This document shows positions 13,701 to 24,924 of a DNA stretch of 64,000 bases, in pieces; position 1 is the stretch's first letter; each line of letters starts with the position of its first letter. The translations under genes were made by a program, and so were the position numbers. The notes below the pieces were generated by a model, which saw only the letters and a list, made by a program, of their open reading frames with translations, searched no databases and was not told the DNA's origin. Source of the stretch: Apis mellifera (lineage: Eukaryota; Arthropoda; Insecta; Hymenoptera; Apidae); contig NC_037648.1 in NCBI RefSeq assembly GCF_003254395.2, forward strand, positions 847,868 through 911,867, read 5' to 3'.

Positions 13701-16606
13701 AAAACGCGGTCAGGGCATCGTGAAATTTCACAAATTGCCTCTCTGCCTCTGAATCTTGAACGCGGTGAAACGCGCCTCTTCCGGTCAATGATCTATTACA
13801 AAATATTTTGCTATGCAGTAATCTGAATTTACAAATATATTTCATGAATGTCGAAGAAAATAATAACGGATTAAAATGATTATATTTTAATTTTTTAACA
13901 AGAGAGAATTTTATCTGGCTAAATTTTCTAAAACAAAAACAAAAAAAAGTTTTCAAGATAAAATATTATAAAAAAAAAATATATTAAATTATTTAAGCAG
14001 TAATTAAAAGTATATAATATTAATATATAAAATATAGAAAATAAAAAATTTAAATATCCTATAATATGAAGTTACACAAGTAAAAGTAACGATGTTACTT
14101 TTCTTAGGTCAAAGTAAATAGACTTTGACGGATATACTTCGTTCAACTGTTTGGTAGGAGAAAGTCTTCTGAAGTAGATATAGGTATCTTGTATCTATAT
14201 TTATATTCGATTTTTAAAATAGTATCACTTTGAAGTAATACCAACTATATATATATATATATCTTTAGCAACAATATTATATTTATATTTAATTTAAATC
14301 TTATTATTTATAATAATACTTGGTAGTTGAAATATGAGTAGGTTAAAGAACAATAGGAGATGAAAATGATAGCACAAGAGAGTGTCAAATGTTAGAAGCT
14401 GCAAGATAAATATTTCCATATATTATTCAAATATTATTTAAATTATACGTTTCAATCTTTAATTGAGATTATTATATATATTATAAATATTCAATAATAT
14501 TTGGAAATTCATAACAAAACTTTCTAGATAAATAAATAATGTTATGTATTATTTCTTGTCTTTATCTTATTTCCGGAAAAAGTGAAATTATACTTTCTCA
14601 CCAAAAACTCTTTGTTTATATAATAATATACATTATAAATGAACAAATTATTACAACATATTGTTCATTTATGTATTATTCATTACAAAATATTAATTGT
14701 ATAATTAATACAATATATGTATACATATATATAATATGTACATTAATTTGAAAAATAAAATAAAATAACCTCAATTGTTAAAGAATGAAGATGGAGACGC
14801 AGCAGAAGTAGAAGGTACCTGGGCAGGTATATTGGCTAGCATTGGATTATTGGTAGCTAGTGTGGCCGAATTATTGGTTTCTGGTTACATTTGCTTAACC
14901 TTAACCCCCAAACTATGCGGATGCCTTCGAGCAAACAATGTCGACGAAATTGCAAGCGACGGGCGACTGAAGACACGCAACATGGTTCATCAGTGGGTCA
15001 CGGCGCAGAATCATGTGCCGAAGAATCAACCGATTTACGTAGTGCAGCCGATGTTACCGATACATCCGATGATCCAGGTGAGGCCTGATCTTATCCCACG
15101 ACCCTTCGTTCTCGACTACTACGGCTCGACGTAGGAACTGGAAGGGATAGGTCAGTGACACATGAGCTAGAAAGTTTAGACGACGAACGTTGAGAGAAAC
15201 TCGTCGAGTCTTAGCTTCAGGCGATCTTTGTGCCTACATTTCGGTGATGCACGAGCTCGTTGCAAGCATTTCTGTGTCAGGAGGATAAAGCCAGCCAACT
15301 TCTTCTCTCATAGCTTTTCGGATTCCTCTTTGAGCGAAGGATGCTTGAGGCATAGTACGTGTTTGCGGTCAGAATGCCTGAGAAATTCTTGTAGTGGATG
15401 GTTGTGATTGGTTTCTGCAAGGAATGTATGGTATGTTTGTTCTCTGGTTGTTGAATTTTGTTTCTTGAGAAGATATAAGATTGTTTGTTTGATAAATGGA
15501 TAGTTGAATAGAAAAGGTTGTTTAATCATGAAATATTAATAGAGAATGAAGAATGTGTTTCATATTATTTTGATTATTAGAATAGTTAAGTTATAGATAA
15601 GTTAATTAAAGAGAAATTGATATCTAAGAAATTTAAAATAGATACAGTAAATATATTTTATGTTATTTTTCTTGCTAGATTTTATTTAATGATGTATGAA
15701 TGTTGTTTTATTCAATAATAATTAAAGAGATTAATTAAAGAAAAATTGATTTCTAATAGAATGATGAATTGAAAATTTAGAATGAATTGAGTGAATATAT
15801 TTTATGGCTATTTTAATACATAAATTTTATTTGATAAATATAGATGTTTTGATTAATATTTAAATAATTCAAATAAAAAGATGTTAATATATATAAAATA
15901 AAATATTAGTAATTAATAAATTTGATGAATAAAAAAATCTTAGACAAAGAAAAATTAAAAAAATAAAATAATAATAACAGTAATAGTCATGATAAATTTT
16001 GTTTTATTATAGTCACCATACGCAATCTCTGGGGCACCTGCAAAATTTCCTGGAGGATTTGTGCCTACTGGACCTTTGCCAATAGCTAGTCCAGCTTATG
16101 GTGCCGTTCCTATGTTACCGCATATGCCATACGCTGCTCGTGCACCATCACAAATTGTACGTATTCTTAATATTCATTTATTCTCAATCCATCTTTTAAA
16201 TAATCATTATTATATTCAATATCGATTCTAATTATTTCGTAATAAAATCTAAATATATATATTACATTAATTATATATATAATTAATTACAAATATAAAA
16301 TATGTATTATAAATAAGAAAAAAAAGATAATGCAAAGTTTTTTTTAATTGTTAAAAGATTCGATCAAAACAAAAACGCCACATAACTGAAGATACCATGG
16401 AAAGAAAGAGGCAAACTGAAAGAAAATCGGAATCCCCGAAAAGAATGTCTTCTATAGGAGAAGATCAAGTAGATTTAGCTCAAACATATACAGGATTGGA
16501 TAAAAAAATCTCAGAAGAGTTCATTTCAATTGCCATGGATCCAGAAAGGAAATCTAAAGCCTCCAGTAGTCATGGCAGTGAAATTGGTACCGCGAAAACT
16601 TCTTAA
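10746..16606 (+). CDS. Four-pass membrane protein of unassigned family
   Basis: The five coding exons are 10746-11028, 12503-12789, 14784-15077, 16013-16156 and 16358-16606. All have GT/AG borders and matching phase, and together encode 418 residues. The first in-frame ATG (MENAAIALDS) was chosen; the frame is open upstream to an alternative GTG but has no earlier ATG. The N-terminus (1-80) is Ser/Asp/Lys-rich and hydrophilic. Predicted membrane segments lie near 83-108, 118-138 (Gly/Ala-rich), 152-175 and 204-230. A CGC cluster (235-237), possibly palmitoylated, follows the last segment. The tail is Pro-rich (about 265-336) and then charged, Ser/Lys-rich. The closely paired first two helices recall MS4A/CD20-like or other tetraspan proteins, but I cannot name a family. 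Both termini are predicted cytoplasmic. Exon structure is firm; function is unknown. Confidence 0.85.
11029..12502 (+). other. Intron 1 of the tetraspan coding region
   Basis: AT-rich intron between G-phase-1 exon ends (donor GTAGGA, acceptor TATTATAG). I see no additional exon or repeat. Confidence 0.75.
12790..14783 (+). other. Intron 2 of the tetraspan coding region
   Basis: Phase-0 intron (donor GTACGT, acceptor TTGTTAAAG). It contains a CpG-richer patch near 13560-13790 and a small hairpin near 14107-14129 (GTCAAAGT/ACTTTGAC). No exon is supported inside it. Confidence 0.7.
15078..15134 (+). CDS. Possible alternative C-terminus by exon 3 read-through
   Basis: If the donor at 15078 (GTGAGG) is not used, the exon 3 frame stays open for 18 more codons (VRPDLIPRPFVLDYYGST) and stops at TAG 15132-15134. 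The following ~200 bases remain CpG-rich, unlike the rest of the intron, as an extended exon or 3' UTR might be. This shortened form would keep all four membrane segments and lose the charged tail. It is inference only. Confidence 0.35.
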   Translation: MRPDLIPRPFVLDYYGST

Positions 16607-16905
16607 AAATGTGATGTTTTCAAATTATTTCGAGTTATTTTTATGATCAATGCAAAAAAAATCCTTATGCATTTACGCATGTAAATGTATATAATTTAGC
16701 ATTAAAAGAAAAGTTTTGTATCATTTGAATATATATATATACTATATATATGAAACAATTTAAACACTCGAGGCTTTATTTCTATAATTTTGTTGTATTA
16801 ATTTACATCATTACTAGTATTCACAATACGCATTGCAATTTTAATTGCTGTTGTAGATATTAATTATTCACTTTTCATAATTGGAAATTATAATGAAATT
16901 CTTGA

Positions 16906-16911
16906 AATAAA
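16906..16911 (+). terminator. Candidate poly(A) signal of the tetraspan gene
   Basis: An AATAAA hexamer lies 300 bases after the stop codon. In such AT-rich sequence the hexamer is common, so this is only a candidate. Confidence 0.35.
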
Positions 16912-18819
16912 AAATAGATATATATGCTGTATTTTTAATTGTATAAAAATGATTATATTTAATGAGATTTTAAAAATTAATAAATTTATTTATTTCTTAT
17001 GCTATTTTATACTAATTGTTATTCATATTGTTGTATATTATTCATTAAAAAATGATATATATTTTAAGGAGAAAAAATCCAGTTTTGAAAGAATAACAAT
17101 ATATAGTTTTGAATATTTGTTATACAATAATTCCAAAGGTAAATTATAATATTTCAAAATATTATATATAAAGATATAAATTTATTTTTAATACATAAGA
17201 ATTTTTAAAAGAATCATTAATAAACATAAGAATTGTTAATATTTTGTATTTTATCTAATAATTAAAAAAACTAATTTTTAAACTGCCAATTTTTATACTG
17301 CCAAAGTTGTTTACTTATTTTTTTAATATATACTTATATGATTACAAGAATAAATACAATAGATTTTTAAAAACATTTTACAAATTTTACATTTGCTAGA
17401 TTTGTAAAATATACAAAAAAAATGCAATTAAATTCATTACAAGTTATTTAATTTTCTATTTCTTTCTTAAGGTATTGAAGTTTTTTTGCAAGGAATAACA
17501 TATTTTATTTTATTAATAAATACATATATAAATCAAAACAATCTATATAAATATTGAAATTAGTTTTTAAAAAATTTTATCATATTTAAAAAAATAAAAG
17601 AATTTAAAATAATTAATATAAAAATATATTAAACCAATTTCAATATAGAATTTCAAAGAATTAAGATAAAATACATTAAAATATTTAAAATAGTTTTTGG
17701 AATAAGATTCTATTACATTAATAATAAACTTCTAGATACCTGATATTAAAATAGGTATTTAATGCATAAAGTCATTTGAATCATTTGTAATTATTGTCTT
17801 TTTTTATAATTTAGTTTATGAAATGTTATAAGTGATGTGTAATATCGCCACTTTATTGTACAATTATATGTTAATACTCGAAATTAATTCAATGCGAACT
17901 TTATCGTGTATATATAATGTATATCATGTATTGTTATGAAAAAATAAATTTAAAAAATAAAACACATTATTGAATATAATTATTATTCCCAAATAGTAAA
18001 ATAAAAAATACAATATACTTTTTTTAAATATTTGTTCAGTATTTTTTTAATGTAAATATTTTAAATACTAGTATTATTTACAATTAAATTCACTACAAGT
18101 TACTTAAGATTACTTGTAATCACATATGGCATATATTGCGCGTCTTTCAAAAAAGATATATAACTAGCATATATTTTGTATACGAAATATAAAAATATCT
18201 CTATTTTTTTAATAAGAGTAAGTTTTCTTTATTATTATTATCCATTCCGTTTTCATTATTATTTCTATAACAAAATATATAAAAATACATACATAAAAGC
18301 ATCACAATCATTGGAATACTTAATATATGAACGAGATTAAAGCAATATAAAATATTAAGTTCTTTAAATGAAGAAATAAGATTATCGGCATTCTTTATTT
18401 CTTTCCTTTTATATAGATAATTTTTTGAATGTAATTTTTATTTTTTATCAAATAATAAATATAATTCATTAATATCGTTATTAATATTAAGAATTTATAT
18501 CAAAGTTACCATTTTTATTACTTTTATCGATATTTATTTTAAAAGTAATTTTGATAAATATATGGATATATTTTCAATATTCTAGAATATAAATTGAGAG
18601 TGTAAATATTTTTATAAAAATGCCACGGTATACACAATCTTAAGTACTTAATACCTAATATTGAATATCTATTTATTATCTTCTATTTTGCTTAAATAAA
18701 ATTTGCATGTATCAAATTACTTTTTTTTTTTGCATTTATCTATATATAAGCTCTTGTTGTATTACGTAGCATAAAAATAAATCAATATTTTATCACAAAG
18801 ATAGATAATTAAAAATAAT

Positions 18820-18859
18820 ACTTATTAATATTAAAGATAATCTTTAATATTAAATAAGT
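18820..18859. repeat. 40-base near-perfect palindrome
   Basis: The two arms, ACTTATTAATATTAAAGAT and its complement, meet almost without a spacer, with one indel difference. This is a potential cruciform in intergenic AT-rich DNA. Confidence 0.7.
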
Positions 18860-19330
18860 ATTAAATGAAATTAATTCAAGTATAATTGCTTTATAAGTTG
18901 TGCAGTATATATTTTCTGCTGATTCACTATTAATTCACATATTATTTTTTCTATTTGAAAATAATTATAGATATTATCATATTATATCAAATATCAAATA
19001 ATGAGCGGTTTTTATATGCTTAAAATTATAGTACTAATTTGTAAATAGACTATATTATTTGTTGCATCAACATGAATGTGTACATATTGAAGCGACAATC
19101 CTGTTTCTAAATATAATTCACTACTATATACAACTATAAATTTCTATTATACACTTTATACATTTTCTAAATAAGCATAGAACTTTATATTTATTAATCA
19201 AAATTGAAGACTATATAATAAATATTATTAACATATATATTGCTAATAAAATAATTTGCTTTCTTTAAATATATTATCTATTTTAAATATTAATTAAATA
19301 TTTTCGTTAATTTTTCATTTTTTAAACGAA

Positions 19331-19336
19331 TTTATT
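19331..19336 (-). terminator. Candidate poly(A) signal of XPR1
   Basis: AATAAA on the minus strand, about 310 bases after the XPR1 stop, is the first such hexamer downstream. It is a weak prediction because of base composition. Confidence 0.35.
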
Positions 19337-19644
19337 AGCAATAAATTATATAGTAAGTGCCAAAATAGTTTTATGGAAGACATATGTAATATGCTATCAT
19401 AACATTAAATTATTAAATTTGCTTAATAATTTATAATAAAGAATAAAGAAATATTTTAAACATATTATATATAAGGCACTTGTTTAGTTTAGCCTTACAA
19501 TCTTCAATTTTGATAAATGAAAAAAATATTAATCTTTTATAAAGTTCGATTTGCATTTGTTCTAACTAAATTCTTATAAAAACTGCAACGAATTTAGTAC
19601 AATATTTTTTTAAACTTCCAATGAATAAAAAAATTGAATTAATT

Positions 19645-22590
19645 TCAACTAGCATTTGATATATCTATATCAATCGTTTCTTCTTTGAGTAATGTTCGTT
19701 TATCTTCTTTGGTATTAGCTTGTCTTTTACCACCAACTTTGCGTTTACCTCTATTAAGTACACCATTTTCTTCATCCATCATGCGCAAAATTTGTGTCTG
19801 ATCAGAACTTTCTATCGGTGCTATCGATATATCACGAACAGCGCGAAATTTACCACAATTATTTAAATGTTCGTTTTCCAATCGAAAAAAATTCCAAACG
19901 AACCGCCTTAAAATAAAAATATATTTTTATAAACTAATTGATAATATAAATATTTAGTGAAAATTAATTACATAATGAAATAATTAAATATTTATTAATT
20001 GATAAAATAAAACTAAAGTCTTACCTAAAAACTTCTAGAGGTGCTACTATAGATGTCATTAAATCACTGGATACATATTCACATTCGATAAGAACAAAAC
20101 TCGCAATCCATGCAAATCTCAATATAAAATCTTCAATTATAGCAAAATAATAGAATCCCTAGAAGAAATATTATATGTAATAAATGTTTCAATAATGAAG
20201 AAAAACTAGACAATAACTTTATTTACATACAGCTGCTGAATATACAACTTCTTCGCGTAAAAATTTATTTTCACCAGCATTGCTATCTAACAAACCCCAA
20301 TCCATTTTCAAATCCCAAGTTACTGAATAAATTGAATTGACAATGCAACTAATAATCCAAAGCCATAACCATGGATTTTCCCAACGAGTTTGATATTCCA
20401 CTAAAATTATTATTTTTTTTATCTTTTTGTTAAAATATGATTAATAATATAAAAAAATCGTCCTTACCAGCACGATAAGCACACATAGTATTACATATTA
20501 CAACAAGGAATGTTGTTGAATATTTGCCAGCATTAGCTAAATGTGGAAATGCTTCTTTGGAATCACGATATCGTCGAATACATTGTGCAAAACGAAACCA
20601 TGCAGGTAGACAATTAACAATAGGTCTAACAATTAAGGATCCAGACATACATTGCGTTGAATCTCCTGCCTCTAACCAATTTCCATTGGTAATATAAAAA
20701 CACGCTAAAAAATGGAAATCTAATAACGCTGTGGCCATACTGTTTAATTGATCTGCCAACCAAAAATCAGCGAAATTTACATATGCGAATGGCGATATTA
20801 AAACTCTTCCCTAAAAATAAAAATAAAATAAAATTTGAATTTTTATTAATTGCAATTTTTTACACTACGTTATATTAATACAACTTACGATTATTTTTAA
20901 TAGCCAAAATCGTGCTTCATGGCGGAACATTTTTAACGGATTTAATAAAAATGCTAACATGATACAAACTAAAACTAACGGATTTACGTATGGTGGAATG
21001 CTTAAACTAGCACTGTACAAAAAGCTTAATAAACTAAGAGTCCATATAACTCCAAGAACTGCAGCTAATTCCATAAGATGTTGTTCAGATAAATGATTTC
21101 GTGGATCTAATTCAAATATCAATACATGGTTCACACCAGACGATCGCCATCCATAAACATTTACACCAATAAGAAATAAAAATTGTATAATAAGTAGAGG
21201 TCCACGATATAATCTAAATGCAATTTTTAAGTTTTCTCCGCCATCGTGAAATATAGCTAAAAATAAAATAAAGAAAATAGTTATAATTAATTATTTATAT
21301 AATTTAATTTATATAATTTATATAATTATTTATATAATTTTTGTTATTACCTGAAAGTACAACTGTTACGAATAGGACAATGAAACTACCAGAGAATAAT
21401 CCAACCTTAAATGTGGTCCATGGACTTTGATGTTCTCCTAAAGGTGGAACGCGTAAACGTTTCATAGCACGTTGTCTATCTCCACCTTCTAAGTCATTTG
21501 TTACTGTAGTTTCTGTATCTTGTATGAGTTTGTCTATATCTTTTGATGTATAGAAATGTGAAGTTTCTACACATTCGACCCTCCATTTTGATCCACTATC
21601 TACAGACAATAACTGAAAATAGAAATAAAAACAATATTACATCTTGTATATATAAAAAATACAAGTTGCTACAATGTATGAGGTGTGCTGAGTTTTTACT
21701 TGTGTTTAATAGGATAAGGGACTTTAAAATAAGTATTAGTTCTTTCCTTATTTTTTTCATTATTGTTTAAATGAACCTGTAAACCTAGAGAAATACAAAA
21801 AAAATTAAGTATGAATTAATGGAATGATAACTAACAGAATCTCTCTTCTGATATACCTTGTCATGTTTTTTAAGAATCTTTCGAAAACCAGTGTAATTAA
21901 GATTTTGATAATTTTGAAGAAGTATAAGAGATAAATAAAATTCTGAGAATGCAAGTTTCAATTCTCTCAACTTTCTTGTTGGTAAATGAGGTTTAGCAAT
22001 CACTTTCCCCTTATTTTTTCCTCCACCTTGTTGTAATTCTAGTGCTGTTTTCAATTCATTTTGAAGAGCTGCATATTTACGTGTAGCTTCTGCTAACTTT
22101 TCTATATATATAAAATATATAAAAATATATATAAAATAAATATTAAATATAAAATATTTTGTTGTTAATAAATATAATTAATAAATTTTCATTAATTTGA
22201 TTTAATTTATATATAATTCATATATATTTAATCTTAACAAAACTCTCTTACCAGAATAAAATGTATTGATTTTCTTTAATTCACGATCACAAAATGTAAA
22301 AAACACTTCATCAAAAGAAGCAAAATGTCGAGATATAACTTCTGGTTCAACACTTTCAGCTGATGGTGCTTCTTCTACTGCAGTATACAGCATAGCCTTC
22401 ATTTCCTATTGATCCAAAAAGAATTATCAATCATATTGATTAATAGTTTTAATAAAATTATATTTCTATAAATTTGAAATAAAATATTGATATCTTAATT
22501 TTTCATATTAATTTATTTTACCTCATAACTAATATATTGTTTACGCCATTCAGGCGTAATATGAGCAGATAGATGTTCTGCAAACTTCAT
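19645..22590 (-). CDS. Xpr1: XPR1-type phosphate exporter (SPX-EXS)
   Basis: Nine exons (complement): 22522-22590, 22252-22405, 21857-22101, 21351-21612, 20889-21256, 20468-20810, 20231-20400, 20025-20158, 19645-19906. Borders and phases all agree, giving 668 residues, close to the ~700 of animal XPR1. It starts MKFAEHLSAHITPEWRKQYI, the conserved SPX start. The SPX domain covers about 1-170, with the Lys cluster YTGFRKILKKHDK (ending at 156) that in this family binds inositol pyrophosphates. Membrane segments begin near 224. The EXS domain follows, and RRFVWNFFRLENEH (582-595) is a family hallmark near its end. The C-terminal tail is hydrophilic. Known role: exports inorganic phosphate across the plasma membrane under inositol-pyrophosphate control. 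Mammalian orthologues also serve as gammaretrovirus receptors; nothing here bears on that. No breaks seen. Confidence 0.97.
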
Positions 22591-22934
22591 TTTAATTCAA
22601 TTAATGTAACAATCTGTAATAAATAAATTCACTTAAATTATTTAATATATAATATCAAAAAATTATATAACATGATTAAATATATAAATGAAATATATAT
22701 AAAATAATGAAAAGTAAAATAAATAAAGAATATCTATATATTAATTAAAAAAAATTATTTTTATATAAATTTCAAATTTCAAAATTTTTATATAAAAAAA
22801 ATATATATTTCATATATAAATTTACAAAAAATATGAAAATAAAATAAAATCAAAAAAATAAGATAATAAAATAAACAAATGTAATTATAGTGAAAAAAAA
22901 ATATAATAAATTAAATGTTTAATTTCATACTTAC

Positions 22935-23030
22935 CTTCAATGAATTAAACAACAAAAGAGGTTATACGCAATACATATAATGTTTCTAAAATCTTTGTCG
23001 GCAACAATAAGTCAATATTTTTTCAATTCG
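22935..23030 (-). other. Xpr1: Probable XPR1 5' UTR exon
   Basis: On the minus strand an acceptor (ATTACAG) lies at 22614-22615, 23 bases before the start codon. A strong donor (AAG followed by GTAAGT) ends an upstream segment at 22935. This implies a noncoding first exon. Its outer edge is not visible; 23030 is approximate. Confidence 0.5.
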
Positions 23031-23477
23031 TTTACTTCACGATAAATTATTATTACTTGAAGATAAACGTATTTATCTTTATTCTTTAAGTTTAATTGTC
23101 AAATGTTACATCGACCGCAATATCATTATTTCTTCGTAAATATAAAGTACATTCTGTAAGTACAATAAATAATTTTTTTATTAATCAATATTTTTCGCAA
23201 AAATATTACTTATTTTTTAATAATAATAATTCTTAATGAGAATTCGGTAGAAAAGTTTTACAATTAAGTAACTTTAATCTGCACATTATACTAACTTATT
23301 TGAGATAGATAAAAATACTTACATATGTAAGTACTATAAATGATAATCTTGTTAATCTTGTTATAATTTTTAATGTTTTATATTTTTTACCTAAGATTCG
23401 ATTCTAATTTTAAATTCTGTTGTTATATATCACATTTTATTGATTTTAGATTTTATTATGAACAATAATTGTATATA

Positions 23478-23479
<2 letters not shown>

Positions 23480-23524
<45 letters not shown>
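23480..23524. repeat. (AT)n microsatellite
   Basis: A pure AT dinucleotide run of about 45 bases. Confidence 0.95.
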
Positions 23525-23527
<3 letters not shown>

Positions 23528-23767
23528 TATAAAAAAAAACATATTTACATATTTTTACTTTTTTGTTTTTCTATGAAAACAATTCTAAATTGTAACTTTT
23601 TTAAAAAATCAAATAAATTATTTAAAAAATATAGTTATAAAACATTGTCAGATAGAATAAGCATTTATTTTTATTTTGTCAATATTCGATAATGATTTTT
23701 TATTAATATTATTTCTAATATTTTCTTAATTAATATGGACTAATAAATAATTTTTAAGATATTTAAA

Positions 23768-23769
<2 letters not shown>

Positions 23770-23804
<35 letters not shown>
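23770..23804. repeat. (AT)n microsatellite
   Basis: A pure AT dinucleotide run of about 35 bases, followed by CACGTG (an E-box-like hexamer). Confidence 0.95.
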
Positions 23805-23810
<6 letters not shown>

Positions 23811-24261
23811 ATTAATTTAAAACATTGTAAACTATATTTAATATTTTAAATCAATACAATACATAAAATATTATAAAATATTATAAAAATAATTAATATT
23901 CAATAAAATAATTAATGTTGAAATACTAAAAAATTAATTTTGAGATTATTATAAAAAATTATAATACTTGAATATAATAAATATGAAAAAATTTATGTTT
24001 TAGTACAAATAATAATTCTATTTTTTTATGTTATATAAATAAATAATATCTGAAATTTTATTTCTATTAATTTTTTTATAAAAATATGGATTATGTTTAT
24101 AAAAAACAATTTTTATCTATAACCTATAATAAAATGTAATTTATACTGCGTCAAAAATTATTTTAGAGATGGTACTATAAAAAAGAATATTCAATGTGAA
24201 TTAAATTATTTACTTATTTACAAAGTAATAAATTATAACATAGACAAAAAATAATTTTATT

Positions 24262-24740
24262 TAGATGAAACATGTATGTAAACAAAAAAGCAAATAGTAG
24301 GAGAAGGACAGAGATAGGATAAAAATATTGAAATCAATGCAACAAATGAAACATGCAAGCAAAGAACAGAAAATAATAGAAAAAGTACAGAAATAAAATC
24401 AAAACTAACAATTAATGCCATCTTTTAACTACCAAAGATATTTTTTCAAAAGCAAAATAAGATAAAGTAAGAATTGAGGATCAGCGTCATCTTTTAAATA
24501 CTTTTGAAAGATATCTTTGAAAGATATTTCAAAAGATTGCGTTGGTCTGTAATTCTTATTTTATATTTATCCTTTTTCACTATTTTCTATTATTTTCACT
24601 ATCTTCCTTTCTTTTTGTGTTTTATTTACGACATTCTAGAAGACAATACTGCTAATTTGTATTCTATTTGTAATAGAGTACAATTAATATTTGTACTGTT
24701 TTTCTTTTATTATTGTTGTACGTTTCATTTATGACAGTCT
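24262..24740. repeat. Degenerate inverted repeat
   Basis: The left side (ATGAAACATGTATG, then AAAATAATAGAAAAAG, then CCATCTTTTAA) recurs in inverted, diverged form on the right (AATGAAACGTAC, AAAATAATAGAAAAT, GCAATCTTTTGA). The centre near 24480-24535 is itself self-complementary (CTTTTGAAAGATATC). It may be an old foldback element. Low composition complexity weakens the call. Confidence 0.35.
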
Positions 24741-24924
24741 AATAAAAATATAATTCTTTTAATATATAAGATAATACTTTTCATTATTTTTAAATCTATT
24801 AAAACATAAAATTAATAAAATAATATTTACAATTATTTTTTTATATAATATAAATAACAAATCTAATTTTTATTTTTTCAGAATTTATCATAGAATAAGA
24901 TAATTAATCCAGATTTGATATAGA

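Larger units (their letters stand above)
16607..19644. other. AT-rich 3' UTR/intergenic interval between convergent genes
   Basis: The tetraspan gene (plus) and XPR1 (minus) converge here. The interval is extremely AT-rich and has no ORF with coding character. It includes candidate poly(A) signals for both genes and a 40-base near-perfect palindrome at 18820-18859. Confidence 0.75.
23031..24881. other. Shared upstream region of divergent XPR1 and S28 genes
   Basis: AT-rich DNA between two divergent genes, so both promoters should lie here. It contains two AT microsatellites and a weak inverted repeat (24262-24740). A TTTTTTCAG acceptor at 24873-24881 suggests a noncoding S28 leader exon somewhere upstream. 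No coding sequence is supported. Confidence 0.6.
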
